Positions 56,443-64,000 of a DNA stretch of 64,000 nt are shown here, piece after piece. The translations under genes and the position numbers were made by a program. A model generated the notes under the pieces. That model did no database searches. It saw nothing but the letters and a program-made list of their open reading frames with translations, and was not told the DNA's origin. How positions within the stretch are numbered: position 1 is the first letter of the stretch; each line of letters opens with the position of its first letter. The stretch is from CAVROP01 sp050012175 (GTDB lineage: Bacteria; Acidobacteriota; Terriglobia; UBA7540): assembly GCA_050012175.1 (NCBI GenBank), contig JBEKHR010000004.1, forward strand, positions 117,938-181,937, given 5' to 3'.

Positions 56443-58452
56443 ATGCGAACCAGAATAGTGACTGCTCCCATGACTTCTCTGGTGTTAGGTCTGTCAATGA
56501 TTGCTCCCAGCTTGAATTTCGGGTCGGAACCGCTCGCCGTGACGTCTCCGGATGGTAGCATCAAGGTTGAAGTTGAACTGAAGGCCAATCCGCAGCCCTA
56601 TCTGCCCGGCGAGCGCGCCTATTATCGGGTTTCTTACAAAGGGGCTCAGGTTCTTAAAGATTCTCCCCTGGGACTGGACTTTGTAGGATCGCGGCCCTTG
56701 GATCGCGATTTCGAGATATCTGGGTCGAATCGACAGTCTCACAACGGTGCCTGGGAAAATGCCTTTGGAGTGAAACGCTGGATTCCCGACAATTACAACC
56801 AGCTCACGATTTCACTCGAGGAACGCCAGGCGCCGAGTCGCCGAGTTGACCTGATCTTCAGGGTTTTCAACGAAGGCGTGGCTTTCCGTTACTTCCTTCC
56901 GCAGCAGGCGGCCCTCGGCAAGTTCGTTCTGGCGGCGGAGAACACGGGTTTCTATTTCGCCCAAGATTCCTCCGCCTTCGCGCTCAATATGGGGAAATTC
57001 AATACCTCCAATGAGGGTGAGTTCCGGCACATCAGCCTCAATGATATCAGGCCTTCCTCCATCATCAACTTGCCTTTGTTGGTGGAAATTCCAGGTGGCC
57101 CCTGGGTTGGCCTGCTGGAAGCGGACCTGACGGACTATTCAGGAATGTATGTGGGCGGCGTGCCGGGGGTGGAGAACGCGCTACTCAGCAAACTCTCGCC
57201 AACCCGCGATCGCATGGACCAGGTGGTGATTGGTTCCACACCCAAGACCACACCGTGGCGAGTCCTTTTGATAAATTCGCGGCCTGGGGGACTGATTGAG
57301 AGCAACTATATCGTTCTCGATTTGAGTGCACCTTGCGCACTCACAGACACTTCCTGGATCCAACCCGGTAAGTCTGCGTGGGATTGGTGGTCAGGAAGCT
57401 TTGCCAAGAACGTGGATTTCAAGCCCGGCATGAACACCGCCACCATGAAGCATTACATTGACTTTGCGGCAGAGCACCACCTGGAATATATGCTGGTTGA
57501 TGCAGGGTGGTACCCGGCGCACGATTACACGCACGCGTTGGACATCCTGCATCACGTCCCGGAAGTCGATGTCCCCGACATCATTGCCTATGGCAAGCAG
57601 AAGGGTGTGAAGGTCTTGCTCTGGTTATTCTGGAGCGCGCTGGATAAACAGATGGACGAGGCAATGTCGCTCTATGAGAAATGGGGCGCCGCCGGAATCA
57701 AAGTCGATTTCATGGACCACGACGATCAGGAGATGGTGAATTTCTATGAGCGGTGCGTCCGAAAGGCCGCCGAACATCACTTGGTGGTGGATCTTCACGG
57801 CGCGTATAAGCCCACCGGCTTGCGCCGAACTTATCCCAATCTTCTCACCCGCGAGGGGGTGATGGGCATGGAGTATAGCAAGTGGAGCGACCGCGTCACG
57901 CCCGAGCACGACGTTACAATTCCCTTCACGCGAATGCTTGCAGGGCCGATGGACTTTACTCCCGGCGCCTTCAACAACGCGGCGCGCGGCCATTTCGTGG
58001 CGCGCAACGTTGAGCCCATGTCGCAAGGAACTCGTGCCCATCAGTTGGCCATGTACGTCGTGTATGAGAGCCCGCTGGTCATGCTCGCCGATTATCCCGA
58101 GGCCTATGACCACAACCCTGGGATGGAGTTCCTGGATAAGGTCCCGACCGTTTGGGATGATACCAAGGTCTTGAACGGCGAACCGGCCAAGTACATCACC
58201 GTGGCTCGCCAGCATGGTGACGCGTGGTATCTGGGAAGCATGACCAACTGGGAGGCACGAGACTTGGAGTTGCCCCTGGGTTTCCTTGGCAAAGGTCAAT
58301 ACGAGGCGCAGATTTTCTCCGATGGCCCGGATGCAGATACCGTGGGCACCAGCTTGGCCATCAGCACAAAGCGGGTGAAGCCGAGCGACAAACTCACTGT
58401 TCACTTGGCGCTTGGCGGCGGACTGGCGGCGATCTTCACACCTTTGCCGTAA
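56443..58452 (+). CDS. Exported glycoside hydrolase family 97 enzyme
   Basis: A 669-aa SusB-like glycosidase. A signal peptide (SLVLGLSMIAPSLNFGS) is followed by an N-terminal beta-sandwich (VTSPDGSIKVEVELKANPQP; YYRVSYKGAQVLKDSPLGLD) and a (beta/alpha)8 barrel: GKSAWDWWSGSFAKNVDFKP, LEYMLVDAGWYPAHDYTHAL, GVKVLLWLFWSALDKQMDEA, GIKVDFMDHDDQEMVNFYER, LVVDLHGAYKPTGLRRTYPN. GH97 includes inverting alpha-glucosidases and retaining alpha-galactosidases. The Asp in GIKVDFMDHDDQ is where retaining members have their nucleophile, so specificity is uncertain. A C-terminal beta domain completes the protein. A classic AAGGAGG precedes ATG 56443. Confidence 0.9.
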   Translation: MRTRIVTAPMTSLVLGLSMIAPSLNFGSEPLAVTSPDGSIKVEVELKANPQPYLPGERAYYRVSYKGAQVLKDSPLGLDFVGSRPLDRDFEISGSNRQSHNGAWENAFGVKRWIPDNYNQLTISLEERQAPSRRVDLIFRVFNEGVAFRYFLPQQAALGKFVLAAENTGFYFAQDSSAFALNMGKFNTSNEGEFRHISLNDIRPSSIINLPLLVEIPGGPWVGLLEADLTDYSGMYVGGVPGVENALLSKLSPTRDRMDQVVIGSTPKTTPWRVLLINSRPGGLIESNYIVLDLSAPCALTDTSWIQPGKSAWDWWSGSFAKNVDFKPGMNTATMKHYIDFAAEHHLEYMLVDAGWYPAHDYTHALDILHHVPEVDVPDIIAYGKQKGVKVLLWLFWSALDKQMDEAMSLYEKWGAAGIKVDFMDHDDQEMVNFYERCVRKAAEHHLVVDLHGAYKPTGLRRTYPNLLTREGVMGMEYSKWSDRVTPEHDVTIPFTRMLAGPMDFTPGAFNNAARGHFVARNVEPMSQGTRAHQLAMYVVYESPLVMLADYPEAYDHNPGMEFLDKVPTVWDDTKVLNGEPAKYITVARQHGDAWYLGSMTNWEARDLELPLGFLGKGQYEAQIFSDGPDADTVGTSLAISTKRVKPSDKLTVHLALGGGLAAIFTPLP

Positions 58453-58464
58453 GCGCGCGTTCGG

Positions 58465-58596
58465 CTTTGGAGTGCGGCAGCTTGCTGCCGCCTTTCCCGC
58501 TCTGCGGGACCAGCTTGCTGGCCGTGCACTGGGGCGCAGGTGAGGTGCGAGCAAGCTCGCGGGAGAAAAGTGGCAGCAAGCTGCCGCACTCCAAAG
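58465..58596. repeat. MITE-like element, copy 2
   Basis: Arms CTTTGGAGTGCGGCAGCTTG-CTGCCGCC (from 58465) and GTGGCAGC-AAGCTGCCGCACTCCAAAG (to 58596) match those of copy 1 at 52654-52764 almost exactly. The 70-bp centre is different and contains GCGAGCAAGCTCGC and CCAGCTTGCTGG palindromes. The rest of the 382-bp gap holds nothing recognisable. Confidence 0.88.
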
Positions 58597-58834
58597 CGGG
58601 GCTCGTCTCTTGCCTGCGGGTTCGCTGTTAGCTCGAAGTGGGTGAGGTTAACGGATTCTGAGGCTGCCAGGCTCGGCGGTGATGATTGCGCCGGCTGTTA
58701 ACTCGTTGGCATGTTTTTCAAGGACGCGGGCGCACACAGCGCCTTGCTGGCCGGCTCGAAAGTTCACCCATGCAAATCCCCAGGTCAAATTGAAAGAAGG
58801 GTCTATACTAGCCGTGGAGGGTTTTCGTTCAGCC

Positions 58835-59200
58835 ATGCCCTATTGCCCAAGGTGCTTGACGGAATACGTGGAAGGAACAACCACGTGCGAAGACTGCGGT
58901 GCGCAACTCGCGCCCGGCTCGCCGCCTGAGACGCCGCCCCAAACACAAAGTGCCGGCTCTAGCGACTCCAAGCTCGTAACCGTCCGTGTCTTCACCGGCC
59001 CCACCGCCTTGCTGGACGCCGATGTGGCCAGGAACATCTTGCAATCCCAGGGCATTCCTTCCGTGGTGCCCGGTGAAACCTCCGCGGGACTATTGCCGGT
59101 GCTGGATGTTTTACTGCTGGTGCGGGAAGAGGATGTGGAACAGGCCGCCCGTATACTTCAGGAGTACCTGGACTCCGAGGCTGCAAGCCCTGCCGAGTGA
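58835..59200 (+). CDS. Zinc-ribbon/DUF2007 (signal-transducing-like) protein
   Basis: A 121-aa protein. An N-terminal zinc ribbon (MPYCPRCLTEYVEGTTTCED, CG) is joined by a Pro-rich linker to a DUF2007 domain (VTVRVFTGPTALLDADVARN, ILQSQGIPSVVPGE, LLVREEDVEQAARILQEY). DUF2007 is a small ferredoxin-like fold resembling PII/ACT regulators; ligands are unknown. ATG 58835 matches the zinc ribbon start; the longer frame upstream shows no conserved features. GGAGG lies rather far (about 14 bp) upstream. Confidence 0.85.
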   Translation: MPYCPRCLTEYVEGTTTCEDCGAQLAPGSPPETPPQTQSAGSSDSKLVTVRVFTGPTALLDADVARNILQSQGIPSVVPGETSAGLLPVLDVLLLVREEDVEQAARILQEYLDSEAASPAE

Positions 59201-59204
59201 GTCG

Positions 59205-59651
59205 CTACTGCCGAGTCGATTGGCTGCCCGACGATTTTCCTCCCGAGGGAAGTTCCTTCTCCAGGCGGGCGATAGCCTTGTGAATGCGTTTGTCTTCCCG
59301 AGCGTCTTGGGCGGAGGGAAGTTCGTCCAAGTATTTCCGATATGCGTCCAGCGCTTTCTGCGGGTGTTCCATTCTTTCGTAGACCTTTCCCAGCTCCCGG
59401 TAGGCGGGCGCATAATGCGGGTCGGTCTTCAGCGCCTCCTGGAATCGGCTCAGCGCGGCGTTGAACTTTTTCCTCCTCAAGTAATAATCGCCAATCTCCA
59501 CGGACTTCGATGCCGAGGGTGAAACATAGGGGCGTGGGGCTTCAGCATTATTAGCAGGAGGTCGCGCTTGCTGCTTTTGAGCGCAAACGACAGGTCCGCC
59601 CGTGTGGAATACGAGGATTAGCACCAGTGTTGTGCCTACGATCCACCGCAT
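59205..59651 (-). CDS. Small exported TPR protein
   Basis: A 148-aa protein with a signal peptide (IVGTTLVLILVFHTGGPVVC) and two to three TPR units (VEIGDYYLRRKKFNAALSRF, QEALKTDPHYAPAYRELGKV, YERMEHPQKALDAYRKYLDE). The tail is charged. It is convergent with the DUF2007 gene and divergent from uvrC. Similar small TPR lipoproteins or periplasmic proteins accompany outer-membrane assembly (BamD-like), but this protein is too short to assign. Confidence 0.8.
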   Translation of the reverse strand: MRWIVGTTLVLILVFHTGGPVVCAQKQQARPPANNAEAPRPYVSPSASKSVEIGDYYLRRKKFNAALSRFQEALKTDPHYAPAYRELGKVYERMEHPQKALDAYRKYLDELPSAQDAREDKRIHKAIARLEKELPSGGKSSGSQSTRQ

Positions 59652-59840
59652 AGTAACCATTCTCCCGCTTCACTCGGCAAGGTGTCAATACTCCAAGCCG
59701 CCGCGGCGTGGCACGGGCATTTGACGTGAGTCTCCAGGCCCGGCCATCTCTCCCGTGGCTCGGAATTATCAACACTCCAAACCGGAACTGGGTCTTTGAC
59801 AAAGCTCGGCGCGGGCGGATAATAACCTCAGGAGGAGCTG

Positions 59841-61658
59841 GTGAATCCCGCGCTGGTCGAAAAAGCCGAAATCCTGCCTGCCCAGCCCGGGGTGTATATC
59901 TTCAAGGATGAAACGAGCCGGCCCATTTATGTTGGCAAAGCGAAATCACTTCGCCACCGCCTGCGCTCCTATTTCCAGGAGTCGCGTCCGGGGGATGAAA
60001 AGCGGGATCGCATGCTCGAGGTGGCAGAGGACCTTGAGACCATCCTCGTGGACAATGAGCGGGAGGCGATGGCGCTCGAGAACAACCTCATCAAACAGTT
60101 CAAGCCACGCTATAACATTTTGCTCCGAGATGACAAGTCGTATCCCTTCATCAAGCTCACGCTACAGGACCGCTTCCCGCGTGTTTATGTCACGCGGCGA
60201 GTAAAGAAAGATGGCTCAATCTACTACGGCCCGTATTTTCCGGCCAACCTCGCCTATCGCATTGTGGATTTCATTCATCGCCATTTTCTTGTCCCGTCTT
60301 GCAACGTCGACTTGACGCGGTACCATCCCCGGCCCTGCCTTCAGTATCACATCAAGCGCTGCCTTGGTCCGTGCGTGGAAGGCCTGACTACGACGGAACG
60401 TTACGCGGAAGCGGTGCGGGATGCGCGCCTGTTGCTCGAGGGGCGGGAGAGCGACTTGGTCCGCAGCCTGCACGACCGCATGGCGGAGGCATCCCAAGAA
60501 CTCTTTTTTGAAGACGCCGCGCGCTACCGCGACCAGATCATGACCGTGGAGCAGCTTCGTGAGCGACAGAAGATGGCCGCTTGGTCCGGCCAGGAAGCCG
60601 ACATTCTTGGCTTCCATCAGGAGGGTCCGCTACTGGCCGTAAACCTTTTTCACTTGCGTGGCGGGCGCGTTTTGGACCGGCGCGAGTTCTTCTGGGAAGA
60701 CCTTGAGCCCTTCCATGCCGGCGAGTTGTTCTCCTCGCTGCTCAAGCAGATTTATCTTGACCAGCAATATCTACCCGGCGAGATCCATGTACCCGTGGAC
60801 TTTGAAGACCGCGAACTGCTGCAAGAGTCGCTGGCCGAGAGGCGAGGACATCCGGTGAAGATCCTGACCCCACAGGCGGGGCGAAAACGCGCCCTGCTTG
60901 AACTGGTCGCCCGGAACGCGCGCCACTCCTTCGAAAGACGATTTCGAATTCGGAAGCTCAAGGCCCGCCAGGTGCTGGAGAGCCTGGCCGAGGCGCTCGA
61001 CCTGCCCCTGCCACCCAACCGTATCGAGGCTTTCGACGTTTCCCACACTCAAGGCGCGGATATTGTGGCCTCGCTGGTGGTTTGGGAAGGCGGAGGCATG
61101 AAGAAGTCCGATTACCGCAAGTTCATCGTCAAAACTGTTCCCCAAAACGATGACTTCGCCAGCATGCGGGAAGTTGTCGGACGCCGATACAAAAGGCTGC
61201 TGGAGGAAAAGAAAACGCTGCCCGACTTGGTCTTGATCGACGGAGGAATCGGCCAGCTCCACGCGGCCGCAGAAGCTTTGGAGCGCCTGGGCATCATCAA
61301 CCAGCCTTTGGCGAGTATTGCCAAGCGGGAGGAGATCCTCTACCTCCTGGGGCGTGAAGATGACCCCGCAGTTCTCGATCATCACTCTCCAGCCCTTCAC
61401 TTGATCCAGCAAATCCGTGACGAGGCGCACCGCTTCGCCGTCACCTTCCACAGGACCCGGCGTGGAAATCGGGAGTTGGCCAGCGAGTTATTAAACATCT
61501 CCGGGATCGGAGAAAAGACGGCAAACAAGCTCCTTTCGCACTTTGGCAGCCTGAGCGCTCTGCAAAGCCTTTCACTTGAGGAACTCGGTCAAGTCGTAAA
61601 TCCTTCGCAAGCAAAGCGGATTTTCGAGTACTTTGCGACGACGAAGGGCCCTTATTAA
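59841..61658 (+). CDS. uvrC: Excinuclease ABC subunit C
   Basis: Dual-incision nuclease of nucleotide excision repair, 605 aa. The GIY-YIG domain (QPGVYIFKDETSRPIYVGKA, KSLRHRLRSYF) is followed by the Cys-rich region (PSCNVDLTRYHPRPCLQYHI, KRCLGPCVEG), the UVR motif (FEDAARYRDQIMTVEQLRER), the RNase H-like nuclease (RIEAFDVSHTQGADIVASLV; PDLVLIDGGIGQLHAAAEAL; DEAHRFAVTFHRTRR) and two helix-hairpin-helix motifs (LNISGIGEKTANKLLSHFGS). A GTG start has AGGAGGAGC 5-8 bp upstream. uvrA is 7 kb away on the same strand, and uvrB is not in the window. Confidence 0.97.
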   Translation: MNPALVEKAEILPAQPGVYIFKDETSRPIYVGKAKSLRHRLRSYFQESRPGDEKRDRMLEVAEDLETILVDNEREAMALENNLIKQFKPRYNILLRDDKSYPFIKLTLQDRFPRVYVTRRVKKDGSIYYGPYFPANLAYRIVDFIHRHFLVPSCNVDLTRYHPRPCLQYHIKRCLGPCVEGLTTTERYAEAVRDARLLLEGRESDLVRSLHDRMAEASQELFFEDAARYRDQIMTVEQLRERQKMAAWSGQEADILGFHQEGPLLAVNLFHLRGGRVLDRREFFWEDLEPFHAGELFSSLLKQIYLDQQYLPGEIHVPVDFEDRELLQESLAERRGHPVKILTPQAGRKRALLELVARNARHSFERRFRIRKLKARQVLESLAEALDLPLPPNRIEAFDVSHTQGADIVASLVVWEGGGMKKSDYRKFIVKTVPQNDDFASMREVVGRRYKRLLEEKKTLPDLVLIDGGIGQLHAAAEALERLGIINQPLASIAKREEILYLLGREDDPAVLDHHSPALHLIQQIRDEAHRFAVTFHRTRRGNRELASELLNISGIGEKTANKLLSHFGSLSALQSLSLEELGQVVNPSQAKRIFEYFATTKGPY

Positions 61659-61713
61659 AATAATCCGGCTGGACCGTCTATTTATAACCCTAACCAATTG
61701 CGGAATTTTTCCC

Positions 61714-61742
61714 TTGCTTGAGGTGAGTCTCTGTGGTACATT
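61714..61742 (+). promoter_or_regulatory. Predicted promoter of the YtxH operon
   Basis: TTGCTT, 17 bp, TACATT, followed by GGTGGAGG about 10 bp before ATG 61768. Confidence 0.5.
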
Positions 61743-61767
61743 CGCTGTTGAAAGGTGGAGGTAGCTT

Positions 61768-62061
61768 ATGGCCAAGTGTAGCGTAGCTACGAAGGTTGGT
61801 TATTTTCTTGCTGGCGCCAGCATGGGCGCCGTGGTGGTCCTGCTTTTTTCGCCCAAGACGGGGGAGCAAACGCGGAAGCTCATTGCCAAGAAAGCCGGGG
61901 AAGGCAAGGATTACGTGGTTTCAAGGGAGAAAGAATTCAGGGGGCAGGCTGACGAGTTGGTGGAAAAGGGCAAGGAACTAGTAAGCAAGCAAAAGGAGCG
62001 GCTTGCCGAGGTACTTGAGACCGGCAAAGAAGCCGCGCGAAGCACGCTTTCGAGAGTGTGA
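61768..62061 (+). CDS. YtxH-domain protein, copy 1
   Basis: A 97-aa protein with the YtxH N terminus: a glycine-containing hydrophobic helix (VGYFLAGASMGAVVVLLFSP) and the adjoining KTGEQTRKLIAKKAGEGKDY motif, then a charged helix (EKEFRGQADELVEKGKELVS). YtxH proteins are stress-associated, membrane-associated small proteins of unknown mechanism. The ribosome binding region GGAGGTAGCTTATG is repeated before copy 2, which suggests a tandem duplication. Three genes in a row (61768-62922) appear to form one operon. Confidence 0.85.
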   Translation: MAKCSVATKVGYFLAGASMGAVVVLLFSPKTGEQTRKLIAKKAGEGKDYVVSREKEFRGQADELVEKGKELVSKQKERLAEVLETGKEAARSTLSRV

Positions 62062-62075
62062 GGCGGAGGTAGCTT

Positions 62076-62375
62076 ATGAGCGAAGAGGGCAATGGCGGAT
62101 CGAATCTTGGGTTCTTTCTTGCGGGTCTAGGCATGGGAGCGATTCTAGCCCTGCTGTTTGCTCCCCGGTCGGGGAAAGAGACTCGGGAGTACATTGCGGG
62201 GAAAGCTGAAGAGGGCCGAGACTACGTAAAGGCCAAGACGGAAGACTTGCGTCGCCAAGCAGAAGGGGCTGTCGATAAAGGCAAGGATCTTGTGACCAAG
62301 CAGAAGGAACTGCTGTCAGCAGCGCTGGAAGCGGGCAAGCAAGCATACCAGGAAGAAAAAGCCAAGGCGAAGTAA
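62076..62375 (+). CDS. YtxH-domain protein, copy 2
   Basis: A 99-aa paralogue of copy 1: LGFFLAGLGMGAILALLFAP then RSGKETREYIAGKAEEGRDY and a Lys/Glu/Ala-rich helix (GAVDKGKDLVTKQKELLSAA). The two share about half their residues and the same GGAGGTAGCTTATG start context, 14 bp after the copy 1 stop. Probably envelope-stress proteins working as a pair. Confidence 0.85.
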   Translation: MSEEGNGGSNLGFFLAGLGMGAILALLFAPRSGKETREYIAGKAEEGRDYVKAKTEDLRRQAEGAVDKGKDLVTKQKELLSAALEAGKQAYQEEKAKAK

Positions 62376-62409
62376 GAGGCTGGGTCGCAAAAGGACTGGT
62401 GAGCGAACC

Positions 62410-62922
62410 ATGGAGCAAAACGCAGGGCTGACCATCGCGCTAATCCTCGTGGCCCTGGCGGTCCTGATGCAAGCCGGGGCGATGATCGGGATCTGGCTAA
62501 CAATGCGGAAAATTCCCGCCCAGATCGAGGCTGTCCGCGCTGAGGTCAAGCAACGGTTGGATCCGCTGGCCCAGTCGGTCACGGAAATTGTGAACAACGC
62601 CCGCGAGCCTTTGCGGACAATTACCTCGAACCTTGCCGATATCAGCAAGATGCTCCGCGAACGGACTACCGATGTGGATACGCTGGTAGCCGAACTCGTG
62701 GATAAATCACGCTCGCAGATCATTCGCGTGGACCAGATGGTTTCCGACCTCGTTAAAAAGGTTGAGACCACCTCGGACGCCGTGCAGCGCGGCGTGCTGG
62801 CGCCCATGCAAGAGGTTTCGGCCGTCATTGCAGGGATGCGGGCTGGCTTGGAGTTCCTGTTCTCGCGCCGGCGGACGACCAGCGTCAGCGAGGCAGCGCA
62901 GGACGAGCAACTTTTCATTTGA
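62410..62922 (+). CDS. Membrane-anchored coiled-coil protein
   Basis: A 170-aa protein with one N-terminal helix (LIALVALAVLMQAG-type segment, GAMIGIWLTMRKI) and a long amphipathic coiled coil (IEAVRAEVKQRLDPLAQSVT, EIVNNAREPLRTITSNLADI, VDTLVAELVDKSRSQIIRVD). It resembles DUF948-like proteins found beside YtxH genes. The gene order YtxH-YtxH-coiled coil supports a shared role near the membrane. Confidence 0.72.
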   Translation: MEQNAGLTIALILVALAVLMQAGAMIGIWLTMRKIPAQIEAVRAEVKQRLDPLAQSVTEIVNNAREPLRTITSNLADISKMLRERTTDVDTLVAELVDKSRSQIIRVDQMVSDLVKKVETTSDAVQRGVLAPMQEVSAVIAGMRAGLEFLFSRRRTTSVSEAAQDEQLFI

Positions 62923-63047
62923 CCTGGCGGGCTCGCCTTCGCGTGCTCGTCGCGGCAAGTGCAGCTTGCTCATCGAGAGGAAGGCGTGTCGACTGCGGGT
63001 GTTATTCCGTAAACTTGCCGCTCAGTGAACTGCTGCTGGGGCGCGTG

Positions 63048-63878
63048 ATGTCGCGCGTCCCCGCCGCTTGCCATCATAGTCCCTTGACCGCGCGCTCACC
63101 CGAATCCACATCACGATTGCGAAGGACGCCTCTTCCGGCAATTGCCGTTTTTGCGCGCGCACCGGTTGCTGGGCATGCCAAGACTCGCTTGATCCCCCGG
63201 CTCGGCTTGCAAGGCGCCGCTCGTTTTCAAGCCGCGTTGATTTCAGATACACTCCGCAAAGTTGCCGGGCTCAGACGATGGGTCCAGCCCTATTTGTTCT
63301 TGGAGGCAAGTCCAATCCCATTTGGGCGCAGCCACGCTGATGCCATTCTCTACGAGCAGCCTTTGGCCGGGGCCGGCATCAGCGAATTCAGCGTTATTCG
63401 CCAACAAGGAAGAGACTTGGGTGAACGCTTGGGGAATGCCTTTCGCAGACTCCTTCGTCTCCATCCAAGCTGTGTGGTTATTGGCACTGACTCTCCTTTG
63501 TTTCCGGGGCGCATTCTGCGCCAGGCTCTTGGGGAGTTGCGTGCATGCGAGTCGGTGCTGGGCCCCTGCCCCGATGGCGGGTATTATCTGATTGCTCTTC
63601 GACGGCCTGCAGATCCCGGGAGATTACGGAGCATCTTCCACAGGGTTCGCTGGAGCACCGCCTTTGCATTCAGCGATACACTTCGGAACCTGTTACGACA
63701 GGGCCTCTCATGTTCAGTCCTGGAGGCCTGTCCTGATGTCGACTCGCCCCGTGACCTCCAACGCTTGAAAGAGGACCTGTTCCGAAACTGGAAAGCGCGC
63801 CGCCTGGCCCCTGGAACGTGGAACTTCCTGAACTCGAATGCGCAGATTCAAAGCCACGGTTGCGTCCCAACCCGCTAG
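63048..63878 (+). CDS. TIGR04282-type glycosyltransferase (DUF2064)
   Basis: The core has AIAVFARAPVAGHAKTRLIP, VVIGTDSPLFPGRILRQAL and VLGPCPDGGYYLIALRRPAD, the hallmarks of this GT-A-like nucleotidyl/glycosyl-transferase group, named for a proposed arsenosugar pathway. The later WSTAFAFSDTLRNLLRQGL and DVDSPRDLQRLKEDL are also typical. The start is uncertain; ATG 63048 is the nearest to the conserved core, which starts about 30 residues in. The stop codon TAG lies exactly at the predicted left end of an IS630-like element, so the insertion may have shortened or replaced the native C terminus. Confidence 0.82.
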   Translation: MSRVPAACHHSPLTARSPESTSRLRRTPLPAIAVFARAPVAGHAKTRLIPRLGLQGAARFQAALISDTLRKVAGLRRWVQPYLFLEASPIPFGRSHADAILYEQPLAGAGISEFSVIRQQGRDLGERLGNAFRRLLRLHPSCVVIGTDSPLFPGRILRQALGELRACESVLGPCPDGGYYLIALRRPADPGRLRSIFHRVRWSTAFAFSDTLRNLLRQGLSCSVLEACPDVDSPRDLQRLKEDLFRNWKARRLAPGTWNFLNSNAQIQSHGCVPTR

Positions 63879-64000
63879 TGTAGTGTCCCATAATTACCTT
63901 GACTTATACAGATAAGGCCGATATGCTTGAGGACATGAGCCGAGTCGCAGCTCCGATTATTCTGTCGGCCGAGGAACGGACCACCTTGGCGGCGTGGTCC
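63876..64000 (+). mobile_element. Left end of an IS630-like insertion sequence
   Basis: The sequence from 63876 (TAGTGTAGTGTCCCATAATT, then ACCTTGACTTAT) resembles an IS630-family terminal inverted repeat, which usually begins at a TA target site. A transposase-like frame starts inside. The right end is outside the window, so this is tentative. Confidence 0.55.
63923..64000 (+). CDS. IS630-like transposase, N-terminal fragment (cut by window end)
   Basis: The 26 codons MLEDMSRVAAPIILSAEERT, TLAAWS match the start of IS630-family transposases (helix-turn-helix region beginning LxxEERxxLxxW). An alternative ATG at 63935 is in frame. The frame is open at the window edge. Confidence 0.6.
   Translation, partial: MLEDMSRVAAPIILSAEERTTLAAWS

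Overview
The window is about 64 kb of a moderately GC-rich bacterial chromosome, probably an Acidobacteriota member assembled from an environmental sample. The evidence for that is indirect: a yicC-gmk-rpoZ-coaBC-udg housekeeping run, a one-strand type II secretion operon, several carbohydrate-active enzymes (GH29, GH97, GH127/DUF1680), two TMTC-like membrane proteins with TPR tails, and intergenic DNA crowded with degenerate words, REP-like palindromes and MITE-like inverted repeats. No rRNA, tRNA or CRISPR array was seen.

Layout. 1-6.3 kb: accessory DNA with a broken FRG-SET fusion gene, a UPF0175 antitoxin-like gene, an unknown 442-aa protein, a cation-efflux-type membrane protein and delta-1-pyrroline-5-carboxylate dehydrogenase. 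6.5-12.7 kb: MsbA-type ABC exporter, yicC, gmk, rpoZ, coaBC and a family 4 uracil-DNA glycosylase. 13.6-17.4 kb: alpha-L-fucosidase and TMTC/TPR protein 1. 17.6-20.2 kb: ECF sigma factor, zinc-finger anti-sigma and a secreted unknown. 20.2-32.3 kb: type II secretion genes in the order gspE-F-G-H-I-J-K-L-M-C-D. 32.6-35.2 kb: a strong sigma-70 promoter, a long leader, a 586-aa exported protein and a tandem structured-repeat array. 35.2-39.8 kb: DUF1573 protein, parvulin-type prolyl isomerase and PEGA/OmpA protein. 40-46.3 kb: TMTC/TPR protein 2, phosphoglucomutase and a Tat-exported DUF1680 glycosidase. 46.3-49 kb: a repeat and toxin-antitoxin graveyard, followed by an intact VapBC-like pair. 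49.4-55.3 kb: uvrA, a TPR protein and two exported coiled-coil proteins. 55.4-63.9 kb: SprT-like protein, GH97 enzyme, DUF2007 protein, a small TPR protein, uvrC, two YtxH proteins, a coiled-coil membrane protein and a TIGR04282-type transferase. The window ends inside an IS630-like element.

How the parts may work together. The secretion operon carries most components of a type II machine (no prepilin peptidase is visible here). It lies downstream of a sigma/anti-sigma pair and upstream of a strongly promoted exported protein, so that protein is a reasonable but unproven substrate. The exported glycosidases suggest a polysaccharide-degrading lifestyle. UvrA, UvrC, the uracil-DNA glycosylase and the SprT-like protein point to DNA repair.

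Most unusual signals. (1) About 2.7 tandem units of roughly 108 bp at 34.68-34.98 kb keep two hairpins while the sequence changes, including a compensatory pair change. (2) A family of low-complexity, self-complementary word repeats fills most gaps between non-overlapping secretion and housekeeping genes and sometimes reads into the coding frame. (3) REP-like hairpins share a constant GTAGCGC edge but have unrelated stems. (4) An FRG-SET fusion has TGA where the SET domain should carry tryptophan. (5) A RelE/ParE-type toxin reading frame has an ochre stop at codon 6 and is flanked by two decayed copies of one antitoxin-like gene.
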